Part shown: positions 1-6,053 of the stretch, piece after piece | Layout of the letters: each line of letters begins with the position of its first letter | Numbering within the stretch: position 1 is the first letter of the stretch | Assembly: GCA_030625525.1 (NCBI GenBank) | Contig: DAOUQR010000037.1 | Coordinates: 1-7,908, forward strand | Length of the DNA stretch: 7,908 nt | Reading direction: 5' to 3' | Origin: Pseudomonadota bacterium | GTDB lineage: Bacteria > Pseudomonadota > Gammaproteobacteria > DAOUQR01 | Notes under the pieces: model-generated | Seen by the model: the letters and a program-made list of their open reading frames with translations, nothing else | Database searches by the model: none | Told to the model about the DNA's origin: nothing | Translations under genes and position numbers: made by a program

Positions 1-899
1 CTGATGAAATGCGTGTCATTCAACGTGACCGCCTGAATCAAAAGTATCTACCGGACTGTTCATTTCCAGATGAGATCGTTATTCATTCGGATTTGAACAG
101 TGCGCTTACGGGTGTCGATGATATTTTAATTGTTGTGCCCAGCCACGTATTTCCTTCTCTTCTACATAAGTTAAAACCTTTATTACAAACCCATCATCGT
201 ATTGCGTGGGCGACTAAGGGGTTGCATCCTGATACAGCAGAATTACTGCAAGTTGATGTGGAACGTTACGTTCCAGCCGGCACACCTGTGGCTATTTTAT
301 CGGGGCCAACGTTTGCAAAAGAAGTGGGGCGTGGAATGCCTTCAGCGATTACGTGTGCGAGTAACAATGAAAAATTTGCACAAGACTTACAGACTCGATT
401 GCATTGTGAAACTTTTCGAGTTTATCTCAGTGAAGATATGACGGGCGTGCAATTGTGTGGCGCGGTTAAAAATGTTTTAGCCATTGCGACGGGCATGGTT
501 GATGGTATGGCATTAGGTGCTAACACGAGAGCCGCATTGATCACACGGGGCCTTGCTGAAATGATGCGTTTAGGCGTTGCTATGGGAGCAGAACAACTCA
601 CGTTTATGGGATTGGCGGGCTTGGGTGATCTCGTCTTAACCTGTACAGATAATCAATCCCGAAATCGTCGTTTTGGATTGGCGCTTGGTCGCGGTCAATC
701 GATTCCAAAAATATTAACGGTGATAGGCCAAGTGGTTGAAGGCATGCATAATGCTGAACAAGTCGTTCAACTCGCAAAAAGTCACCAAGTCGAAATGCCC
801 ATCTGTGAACAGGTGCAGCATATTATTCAAGGGAAAATTACCCCTCAAGAAGCGGTGCATGAATTGTTTACACGTAATCCAAAGCACAGTGAGTTTTAG
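1..899 (+). CDS. gpsA: Glycerol-3-phosphate dehydrogenase [NAD(P)+], 5'-truncated by the window edge
   Basis: This cytoplasmic enzyme reduces dihydroxyacetone phosphate to sn-glycerol 3-phosphate, the backbone precursor of membrane phospholipids. The reading frame is open from base 3 (Asp-Glu before the first Met at base 9), and that Met falls inside the usual N-terminal domain, so it is not the true start. About 40 residues, including the GxGxxG dinucleotide-binding loop, lie upstream of the window. Numbering from the Met at base 9, visible family motifs are ATKGL (68-72), LSGPTFAKEV (97-106), CGAVKNVLAIA (150-160, with the likely catalytic Lys154) and GLAGLGDLVLTC followed by SRNRRFG (201-223). 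The C-terminal end has the usual length for the family. The TAG stop is 3 bases from the stop of the convergent trmL gene, so neither gene has a terminator between them. Identification is firm; only the start is missing. Confidence 0.96.
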   Translation, partial: DEMRVIQRDRLNQKYLPDCSFPDEIVIHSDLNSALTGVDDILIVVPSHVFPSLLHKLKPLLQTHHRIAWATKGLHPDTAELLQVDVERYVPAGTPVAILSGPTFAKEVGRGMPSAITCASNNEKFAQDLQTRLHCETFRVYLSEDMTGVQLCGAVKNVLAIATGMVDGMALGANTRAALITRGLAEMMRLGVAMGAEQLTFMGLAGLGDLVLTCTDNQSRNRRFGLALGRGQSIPKILTVIGQVVEGMHNAEQVVQLAKSHQVEMPICEQVQHIIQGKITPQEAVHELFTRNPKHSEF

Positions 900-902
900 A
901 CA

Positions 903-1361
903 TTATTCTTTAAATTTTAACTGCCGCCAGGCTTCATAAACAATAATTGCCACAGAGTTCGATAAATTTAAACTGCGACTGTTTGCTAGCATAGGGATCC
1001 GAATGATGTGTTCGCTTTGGCATTGGCTTAATATTTCAGCGGGTAAACCACGTGTTTCTGGTCCAAATAATAACACATCATCTTTTTGAAAATTAACGTC
1101 TGCGTAATTTTTTGTGCCTTTAGTGCTACAAGCAAAAATTCGTGATGAGTCAATCGATGTACTGAATTCATTGTAATTTTTGTGAGTATTAACACGTGCG
1201 AATTCATGATAATCCAAACCTGCACGGCGGCAACGTTTATCATCCAAATTAAAACCCAGTGGTTCAATTAAATGTAATTCAAAGCCTGTATTCGCACAGA
1301 GACGGATAATATTGCCCGTATTGGGTGGGATTTCGGGTTCGTAAAGTGCAACTTTTAGCAT
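903..1361 (-). CDS. trmL: tRNA (cytidine/uridine(34)-2'-O)-methyltransferase TrmL (YibK)
   Basis: This SPOUT-family enzyme uses S-adenosylmethionine to methylate the 2'-OH of the wobble base (position 34) in certain leucine tRNAs. The 152-residue product matches the compact E. coli YibK form, which has no extra RNA-binding domain. Recognisable motifs are [20 protein letters not shown] (6-25), [10 protein letters not shown] (45-54), FGPETRGLP (99-107) and NSRSLNLSN (127-135) followed by VYEAWRQL; the last two build the trefoil-knot SAM pocket. The ATG at 1361 gives the exact family N-terminus, although no good Shine-Dalgarno sequence precedes it. It lies 73 bases downstream of mlaA on the same strand, so it may be the distal gene of that operon or have its own weak promoter; I could not identify one. 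It runs tail to tail into gpsA. Confidence 0.96.
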   Translation of the reverse strand: MLKVALYEPEIPPNTGNIIRLCANTGFELHLIEPLGFNLDDKRCRRAGLDYHEFARVNTHKNYNEFSTSIDSSRIFACSTKGTKNYADVNFQKDDVLLFGPETRGLPAEILSQCQSEHIIRIPMLANSRSLNLSNSVAIIVYEAWRQLKFKE

Positions 1362-1434
1362 GGTGATTTGATACTGAGTAAAAAATCAATTTTAACAACT
1401 TATTTGTCATTAGAGAACCGCTGTTATTGAAAGT

Positions 1435-2337
1435 CTACTGAGTGTCAGGCTTTTTATCGATAACGCTTGGTTTAGATGAGGCTTTAGATGTTTCGCCAGT
1501 GGTTGATTCAGTTGTTGATTCAGTTGTTGTTGATTTATCTTTTGATTCTGTTTCAGAGTCTTTGACTATTTCTTTGTTTTCTTCCACAAAAAGATCGTCG
1601 TCGTCACTGTCACCTTCATCTTCAACAAACGGATCAGATTCTTCTCCAAGTATTGTAGCAATTCTTGCATTACGTGATTGCAAATAAGCATCGCGCACAA
1701 AAACATATTCATCTATCGCCGCTTCGTCTGCTATTTTATCCGCTTCGAGTAATTCCGCGCGTGTAGACAGTAAATCTAAGGCAAGCGCCGAGTAGGTGAA
1801 TATAGAGCTGTTTGCATAAACATAGGGTTGAGCTAACACACCGTCGAAAATTTTTGAGTAAGTGTCTCGTATCGTACTGGGGCCAAAAACAGGCGTGATA
1901 AAATAAGCCGGATGTCTGTCGCCCCATTTTGCGAGGGTGACGCCGAGGTCGTTATACTCTGCTTCTAAACCCATCGTGCTTGCCGGATCGAGAATACCAA
2001 CCACACCGATGGTGCTATTAATGAATAAGCGCCAGCTCATGGCAATGGTTTGTTTGAAACGTCCCTGTAAAATATTATTTGAGATCGTAGGCAATAAATT
2101 TAAATTACCGAAAAAATTAAGCACACCTTTACGAATGCCCCAGGGAACACGTTTGTTATATACCTGCGCCCAAGGTTTGATGAAGTCCTTATCAAGTTGT
2201 TTCATGTTTTTATAAGCGCGGCGATTATATTCTTCGTACGGATCATCTGGATTGGATCCGCGTTTAATGCAGCCGGTAATAAAAAAGCAGATTGAAATGA
2301 TGAATAGGCTATGTGAGAGGAGCTTCCGTAAATGCAT
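1435..2337 (-). CDS. mlaA: MlaA/VacJ outer-membrane lipid-asymmetry lipoprotein
   Basis: MlaA sits in the outer membrane and removes phospholipids from the outer leaflet, passing them to periplasmic MlaC and the inner-membrane MlaFEDB transporter. The 300-residue product starts with a lipoprotein signal peptide: basic residues, a hydrophobic stretch, then the lipobox ITGC with the lipidated Cys at 23. The family core follows, with DPYEEYNRRAY (about 31-41), LDKDFIKPWAQVYNKRVP, FFGNLN, a NSTIGVVGILDPAS segment, LAKWGDRHPAYF and FGPSTIRD. From about residue 232 the protein continues into a roughly 70-residue tail that is acidic (DEGDSDDDD) and then Ser/Thr-rich, probably disordered and not part of the core fold. 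The ATG at 2337 has a good AAGGAAG ribosome-binding site a few bases upstream. It is 32 bases after dtd on the same strand. No other mla gene is in the window, as is usual for species where mlaA is unlinked. Confidence 0.95.
   Translation of the reverse strand: MHLRKLLSHSLFIISICFFITGCIKRGSNPDDPYEEYNRRAYKNMKQLDKDFIKPWAQVYNKRVPWGIRKGVLNFFGNLNLLPTISNNILQGRFKQTIAMSWRLFINSTIGVVGILDPASTMGLEAEYNDLGVTLAKWGDRHPAYFITPVFGPSTIRDTYSKIFDGVLAQPYVYANSSIFTYSALALDLLSTRAELLEADKIADEAAIDEYVFVRDAYLQSRNARIATILGEESDPFVEDEGDSDDDDLFVEENKEIVKDSETESKDKSTTTESTTESTTGETSKASSKPSVIDKKPDTQ
1502..1525 (-). repeat. 12-base tandem repeat in the mlaA tail
   Basis: Two exact adjacent copies of GTTGATTCAGTT (plus-strand reading) are followed by a partial third beginning GTTGTTGATT. 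On the coding strand they encode the Thr/Glu/Ser-rich TTESTTESTTGE portion of the MlaA C-terminal tail. The unit is a multiple of three, so changes in copy number would keep the frame. Confidence 0.8.
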
Positions 2338-2341
2338 CAGT

Positions 2342-2348
2342 CTTCCTT
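2342..2348 (-). promoter_or_regulatory. Ribosome-binding site of mlaA
   Basis: AAGGAAG on the minus strand lies 4 bases before the ATG at 2337. It is the strongest Shine-Dalgarno sequence in the minus-strand run and supports the chosen mlaA start, which also places the lipoprotein signal peptide correctly. Confidence 0.6.
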
Positions 2349-2369
2349 GTTTAATACGCCGATATTATC

Positions 2370-2810
2370 TCATTGCACTTCTAATATAAAGGTGACAGGA
2401 CCTTCGTTGCTGAGATTAACTTGCATATCCGCACCGAACTCACCTGTTTCGATAGTTGAGTAGGTGTTTTTCGCTTGCTGGATCAAGTGATTAAATAAGC
2501 GTTGACCTTTATCAGGTGATGCTGCGCGAGTAAAACTGGCTCGCATGCCGGTGCTAGTATCCGCCGCGATAGTAAATTGAGGAACCAATAACAAGCCACC
2601 ATTAACTTGTTGAACGTTAAGATTCATTTTGTCATCGTCATCGCTGAAAATACGATAGTTCAATAATTTGTGGCACATGCGTTGTGATTTTGCCTCATCA
2701 TCATTGGGTTGAATACCGATGAGCGCAAGAATACCGAGATTAATGGCTCCAATTGTTTTTTTTGAAACAACGACATTCGCAGAGCTAACGCGCTGTATAA
2801 TCGCAATCAC
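2370..2810 (-). CDS. dtd: D-aminoacyl-tRNA deacylase (DTD1 family)
   Basis: DTD hydrolyses D-amino acids, and also glycine mischarged onto tRNA-Ala, from tRNA, and so guards protein synthesis against wrong chirality. The 146-residue protein is standard length and opens with MIAIIQRVSSANV, typical of the family. The two active-site motifs are present: LVPQFTIAADT (75-85), where E. coli has SQFTL, and NEGPVTF (135-141) containing the Gly137-cis-Pro138 pair that enforces rejection of L-amino acids. GEFGADMQV also matches the family. The Ser-to-Pro change at residue 77 keeps Gln78, Phe79 and Thr80. The start is a GTG at 2810, only 2 bases after the TAA of the upstream iminopeptidase gene, without a clear ribosome-binding site, so translation is probably coupled to that gene. 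Confidence 0.96.
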   Translation of the reverse strand: MIAIIQRVSSANVVVSKKTIGAINLGILALIGIQPNDDEAKSQRMCHKLLNYRIFSDDDDKMNLNVQQVNGGLLLVPQFTIAADTSTGMRASFTRAASPDKGQRLFNHLIQQAKNTYSTIETGEFGADMQVNLSNEGPVTFILEVQ

Positions 2811-2812
2811 AA

Positions 2813-3772
2813 TTAAGCCAGTCGGTTATTATGGCGTGCAAATTTTTTGGTCGCATAAATGATCGCATCAATAATACCGGGTTCACGAAAGGAGTGACCG
2901 GCATCACGGATGATAAATAATTCTGAGCTAGGCCACGCTTCCTGTAGTTCCCATGCGTTTTTTAATGGACAGACCATGTCGTAACGACCATGAATCAAGT
3001 AAGCAGGGATATGTTTAATGCGGTCGATATTATTAAGAATATGATCATCTTCGATGAAGCATTGGTTCACAAAATAATGGCTTTCAATACAGGCAAGGCC
3101 AACAGCAAAATGTGGATCTGAAAAATGATCGATTAAATTCGAATGAGGTTGCAGTGCTGTACAATGTGCTTGCCACAGTGACCAGGCTTTTGCTGTAGAC
3201 ATACGTAAGAGTTCATCGTTGCCCACTAGGCGATCATGATAAGCTTTTATAAGGTTCTGTTTGTCTTTTTCGTTAAAGCTACTGACAAAATCTTCCCAGT
3301 AATCCGGAAAGATTTTATTCGCCCCTTGTTGATAAAACCATTCAACATCTTTGCGGCGTCCTAAAAATAAACTGTGGAGTATCATACCCAAAACATGCTT
3401 GGGGTGTGCTTGTGCATAGAGTATCCCCAGTGCTGATCCCCAAGCACCGCCGAAGATTAACCATTGATGGATGTTGAGATGTTCACGTATTTTTTCAATG
3501 TCTTCAACTAAGAGTTGGGTGGTATTATTTTTTAATTCGGCATGGGGTGTTGAACGGCCTGCGCCCCGTTGATCAAATAAAATGATGCGATAAGTCTCAG
3601 GGTCGAAAAAGCGACGGTGATACGCTTCGCAGCCTGTCCCAGGTCCGCTATGCAAGACAAGCACGGGGATCCCTTCCGGGTCGCCTGATTCTTCGATGTA
3701 TAAGGTATGGATGTCATCAACCGGCAATGTATGTTTAGCGAAAGTTTTAATCGAAGGATAGAGCGTTTGCAT
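2813..3772 (-). CDS. pip: Proline iminopeptidase homologue (alpha/beta hydrolase, S33) lacking the nucleophilic serine
   Basis: By overall sequence this is a cytoplasmic prolyl aminopeptidase of the Serratia marcescens type, enzymes that release N-terminal proline from peptides. Length (319 residues) and order of motifs are normal: oxyanion region HSGPG (41-45), DQRGAGRS (67-74), NNTTQLLVEDIEKIR, the nucleophile elbow at 108-113, IESHYF (229-234, Glu230 of the substrate amine site), HGRYDMVCP (261-269, catalytic Asp265) and AGHSFREPGI (291-300, catalytic His293). The elbow reads GGAWGS where the family has GGSWGS: residue 110 is Ala, codon GCT at 3445-3443, one base from TCT (Ser). The oxyanion motif is HSGPG rather than HGGPG, and the usual WE after the cap-domain LW reads WQ (200-201). 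The frame is otherwise intact. It may be inactive as a peptidase, have another role, or reflect a base error. It lies 43 bases after the upstream membrane-protein gene and 2 bases before dtd. The ATG at 3772 is preceded by a GGGACGG stretch that could act as a ribosome-binding site. Confidence 0.9.
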   Translation of the reverse strand: MQTLYPSIKTFAKHTLPVDDIHTLYIEESGDPEGIPVLVLHSGPGTGCEAYHRRFFDPETYRIILFDQRGAGRSTPHAELKNNTTQLLVEDIEKIREHLNIHQWLIFGGAWGSALGILYAQAHPKHVLGMILHSLFLGRRKDVEWFYQQGANKIFPDYWEDFVSSFNEKDKQNLIKAYHDRLVGNDELLRMSTAKAWSLWQAHCTALQPHSNLIDHFSDPHFAVGLACIESHYFVNQCFIEDDHILNNIDRIKHIPAYLIHGRYDMVCPLKNAWELQEAWPSSELFIIRDAGHSFREPGIIDAIIYATKKFARHNNRLA

Positions 3773-3815
3773 GAGACCGTCCCAGTTTATTATTTGATGG
3801 AAAGTGGCACTTATT

Positions 3816-4340
3816 CTATCGCAACTTGAGTAAGAGCAAAATGCCTTCGCGTTGTAATTTCAAACTTTTTAAGCGTTTTGTAAAATAGGGTATTGATAAT
3901 AAGATCCAACTGCCCCAGCTAATCGCTGCTTCAATGGAGAATAAATGAGGGATCGGTCCGCGGTGTAAAAAAGTGCATACGGGGCGATTGATATAGCTTC
4001 CGGTATGCCAAAATCCACAATGACCGATACTAAATACCGTGAGACATAAGTAGGATAACCAAGCGAGTCGATAAAAAAGTTTGGCTTGAATAGCTAAGGC
4101 CGTGCTTTCTGATAGATATTGTTCCGCTTGCTGGATCTGTTGTTGGTAGTTATTCGGCGTGTTGAGTAAGTCAGCACGTTTTTTCGCGAGTTCGTTGAGT
4201 TGTTGCACTTTTTCACGGCGAAGGATGTTGTGATTAATGCCCAACAAATCAAAAAATCCGGTAAACCAACCAAAATAAACCTCGCGAGGTAGGTCTTCAT
4301 ATTGTTGAATGGTTTGCTCGAGATCGGCTAATGTGCTCAT
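3816..4340 (-). CDS. Hypothetical membrane protein with coiled-coil-like N-terminal half
   Basis: I do not recognise this 174-residue protein. Residues 1-35 contain an aromatic stretch (VYFGWFTGFFDLLG) that may lie on a membrane. Residues about 40-85 are charged and Gln/Leu-rich with spacing that suggests a helical, possibly coiled-coil, region. Two hydrophobic segments follow at about 89-107 and 133-153, joined by a loop with His and Cys (GHCGFWHTGSY, then RPVCTFLHRGP). The end is basic and Leu-rich. The predicted picture is an inner-membrane protein with two helices and a cytoplasmic helical domain. It has no signal peptide. It is the first gene of the minus-strand run and is divergent from the gene at 4437. 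The ATG at 4340 has only a weak ribosome-binding site; a second ATG 5 bases upstream is out of frame. The stable open frame and the operon position support it as a real gene, but its function is unknown. Confidence 0.75.
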   Translation of the reverse strand: MSTLADLEQTIQQYEDLPREVYFGWFTGFFDLLGINHNILRREKVQQLNELAKKRADLLNTPNNYQQQIQQAEQYLSESTALAIQAKLFYRLAWLSYLCLTVFSIGHCGFWHTGSYINRPVCTFLHRGPIPHLFSIEAAISWGSWILLSIPYFTKRLKSLKLQREGILLLLKLR

Positions 4341-4355
4341 GCCATGAGTCTATCA

Positions 4356-4378
4356 TACTGAATCCCTAGAATTCAGTA
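4356..4378. promoter_or_regulatory. Inverted repeat in the divergent intergenic region, possible operator
   Basis: TACTGAAT (4356-4363) and ATTCAGTA (4371-4378) form a perfect 8-base inverted repeat around a 7-base spacer. It lies between the two divergent genes, just upstream of a candidate plus-strand -10 element and about 15 bases from the start of the minus-strand gene. The position suits a regulator-binding site, but no regulator gene is near and the low-complexity arms could arise by chance. Confidence 0.35.
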
Positions 4379-4393
4379 ATTTAATGGTCTGTC

Positions 4394-4402
4394 TGCTACA
4401 CT
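4394..4402 (+). promoter_or_regulatory. Candidate extended -10 promoter for the gene at 4437
   Basis: TGCTACACT fits an extended -10 element (TGn plus TACACT). No good -35 hexamer is present; TTCAGT at 4372-4377 is the nearest and overlaps the inverted repeat. Transcription would start near 4409 and leave a leader of about 28 bases before the ATG. This is a weak, pattern-based assignment. Confidence 0.3.
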
Positions 4403-4424
4403 TAGAGTAACTCAGTTGAGTACA

Positions 4425-4430
4425 TGGAGG
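4425..4430 (+). promoter_or_regulatory. Ribosome-binding site deciding the start at 4437
   Basis: TGGAGG lies 6 bases before the ATG at 4437. A TTG at 4416 would extend the same frame by 7 residues, but it lacks a ribosome-binding site and would place this strong one inside the gene, so the ATG is preferred. Confidence 0.75.
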
Positions 4431-4436
4431 TTTGAA

Positions 4437-4982
4437 ATGACAAAGTTCATATTACATCCTACAGACACATCGCAGTGGCATGCGCTCGTAAATGACGCTC
4501 AGCATTCCTTTACTCAACCTTTGAGTGAAGATTTGGAAAGCTATTTAGTATTTTTGTTGATGCGCTTTACTAACGAACCTGAGGCCACCTCCAGTATATT
4601 GGCGATGGATTTTTTACAAAGCCATGACGCTATCGGTCAGCTGCGGTCTGAGCAACTACGCAATGTCGGTGATAAGAGTTTATTATATTCTGGTTTATTT
4701 CCTGGTATTGCAAATAAACGTCAAGTGAAGCTCAGTTATTTTGTTGAACTAGGTCAAACAGCATACGGCCTCGTGTCGTCCATGGGGGAGCAAGGGACTG
4801 CTGATTTATATGCAGAATTGGCCGATAACTTCATCGTTTTGTTAGATGTCTTACAGCATATTCGTTTGATGGGTGAGGCGGGTGCGATGGATCCACTTCA
4901 AGCTGAAGAGCTTTACAATGCCACGGGTGATCCCGCGGCATTGGAGATATTAAAATATTATGTGGATAAGAAAAAAAATTAA
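4437..4982 (+). CDS. Conserved-looking soluble protein of unknown function
   Basis: The product is 181 residues with no signal peptide or convincing membrane segment, so probably cytoplasmic and mostly helical. I cannot assign a function. The stretches ESYLVFLLMRF (34-44), LRNVGDKSLLYSGLFPG (74-90) and VKLSYFVELGQTAYG (97-111) resemble, from memory, an uncharacterised protein family of gammaproteobacteria; I cannot confirm that here. The C-terminal third (about 120-175) looks like amphipathic helices ending in DPAALEILKYYVDKKK. The start is fixed by TGGAGG at 4425-4430. The gene is divergent from the minus-strand operon and converges on the DUF1460 gene, with which it shares the TTAA at 4979-4982: each strand reads a TAA stop from it. 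Confidence 0.85.
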   Translation: MTKFILHPTDTSQWHALVNDAQHSFTQPLSEDLESYLVFLLMRFTNEPEATSSILAMDFLQSHDAIGQLRSEQLRNVGDKSLLYSGLFPGIANKRQVKLSYFVELGQTAYGLVSSMGEQGTADLYAELADNFIVLLDVLQHIRLMGEAGAMDPLQAEELYNATGDPAALEILKYYVDKKKN

Positions 4983-5953
4983 GCCTTTAAGGGCGTGATT
5001 TTTTGCACGTTAATGCCTTTAATGGTTGGGCTTTTTAAATAATTTTTTAGATACTCTGACAGCGGAATATCGACGACTTTATGTTTGATGAGCGATGCTT
5101 CGCGATACATTAAACCCTGTTTCGTTCGAATGGCTAGGCCTAAATGCGATACATGCATGTTGGTGCCGATGCGTTTTTTTAAATTCCAATTCGGTCGAAC
5201 AATTTCGATGACTGATCCAGTTGGGATTTGATTAAATAAATAGGGGTTGGCCTTTCCTTGTTTATTGAATAATTTTGTCAGCGGTAAATATAACATCACG
5301 GCTTTGGCTTGCTCTTGGGACTCTGAAACAGTATGCAAGGCGTCCGTGCGTTGTTTAAGCGAACTATCAGATAATGGCTTTAATAAACTAATTCGATGGC
5401 TGCTCATTTGTTTAAACCAAGTGGGCTTATTGATAATGGTGTTAGCGATGGCGGCAATAGGTTTACCATGGCGGTCATGAATTTGATACGTGATATCCTG
5501 CACCAAACCTTGGTAACTATTATTTTTATTCCAATCGACACTCATAAAATGATTGCGCGTGGCGAAATCTATTTGACCGTATTTGTAACGGATTTTCGGC
5601 AAGAGTTTTTGAAATTCAGCTAGGTTCTCACTGTTCGCTAAAGCAATGACGGTACTGATTAGCGTCACGCAATCGAATCCATCGGTGCGATAAAGCGGGC
5701 GTTGATCAAAGCGACCACTGGGTCCTTCACCTAGAGCACCTAATATATAAGCTTGGCCGAGAAAAAAGCGGCTGTCCGCTGCGATGCGTTTTTCATACAC
5801 TTGACTGTGGCTATCAGGGACTGTTTTATAAAGCTTAGTAATGACCGCATCATATCGATTCATATCATAGGGTGCTATGAGCTTTTGTTTAGATGCCGAA
5901 AATGAGACGTTGGCGAGAAGAATCAATAAAATGGTGCCAGTTATTTTACGCAT
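4979..5953 (-). CDS. Secreted DUF1460 (N-acetylmuramoyl-L-alanine amidase-like) protein
   Basis: The 324-residue product resembles the DUF1460 family (Pfam PF07313), whose fold is related to NlpC/P60 cysteine peptidases and which is thought to cleave cell-wall peptides or the amide bond to muramic acid. It begins with a Sec signal peptide of about 20 residues (two basic residues, a Leu/Ile-rich core, then FSAS), so it should act in the periplasm. The key site is DGFDCVTLIS with the candidate nucleophile Cys95. Other family-like features are TRNHFMSVDW (132-141), the turn GSVIEIVRPNW (246-256) and HVSHLGLAIR (267-276), where His270 is the likely catalytic partner. The length fits the family. 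The ATG at 5953 sits at the start of the signal peptide; its ribosome-binding site is weak. A promoter at 5983-6012 faces it. No peptidoglycan-recycling gene is adjacent, so the substrate and purpose here are inferred from family only. Confidence 0.87.
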   Translation of the reverse strand: MRKITGTILLILLANVSFSASKQKLIAPYDMNRYDAVITKLYKTVPDSHSQVYEKRIAADSRFFLGQAYILGALGEGPSGRFDQRPLYRTDGFDCVTLISTVIALANSENLAEFQKLLPKIRYKYGQIDFATRNHFMSVDWNKNNSYQGLVQDITYQIHDRHGKPIAAIANTIINKPTWFKQMSSHRISLLKPLSDSSLKQRTDALHTVSESQEQAKAVMLYLPLTKLFNKQGKANPYLFNQIPTGSVIEIVRPNWNLKKRIGTNMHVSHLGLAIRTKQGLMYREASLIKHKVVDIPLSEYLKNYLKSPTIKGINVQKITPLKA

Positions 5954-5982
5954 GTGATAGCCAAGATAAACGAAGAAGTCAG

Positions 5983-6012
5983 ATTATATATGGAAATTAA
6001 TTGCACATTCAA
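5983..6012 (-). promoter_or_regulatory. Sigma-70-like promoter for the DUF1460 gene
   Basis: On the minus strand TTGAAT (6012-6007) is followed after 18 bases by a perfect TATAAT (5988-5983). Transcription would start near 5976, about 23 bases before the ATG at 5953. It interleaves with the plus-strand promoter, so the two polymerases could compete. Confidence 0.5.
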
Positions 6013-6019
6013 CTATAAT
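5991..6019 (+). promoter_or_regulatory. Sigma-70-like promoter for the small secreted protein gene
   Basis: TGGAAA (5991-5996, four of six matches to TTGACA) is followed after 17 bases by a perfect TATAAT (6014-6019). The predicted start near 6026 gives a leader of about 28 bases. The -35 lies within the spacer of the opposite-strand promoter. Confidence 0.5.
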
Positions 6020-6053
6020 TACCGCATAATTGATTTATTAATAGGAATTTGCT

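Noticed and set aside
1442..1687. Open frame opposite the mlaA tail rich in Ser/Val/Asp
   Set aside because: It is the complement of the low-complexity acidic tail; it lacks a ribosome-binding site and resembles no protein, while mlaA is certain on the other strand.
2556..2558. Ser-to-Pro change in the DTD SQFT motif as a sign of inactivation
   Set aside because: Gln78, Phe79, Thr80 and the Gly-cis-Pro motif are all kept, and I believe PQFT occurs in other functional-looking homologues, so no loss is claimed.
4416..4436. TTG-initiated N-terminal extension of the unknown gene
   Set aside because: The strong TGGAGG at 4425-4430 would fall inside the coding part, and ATG at 4437 is correctly spaced from it.
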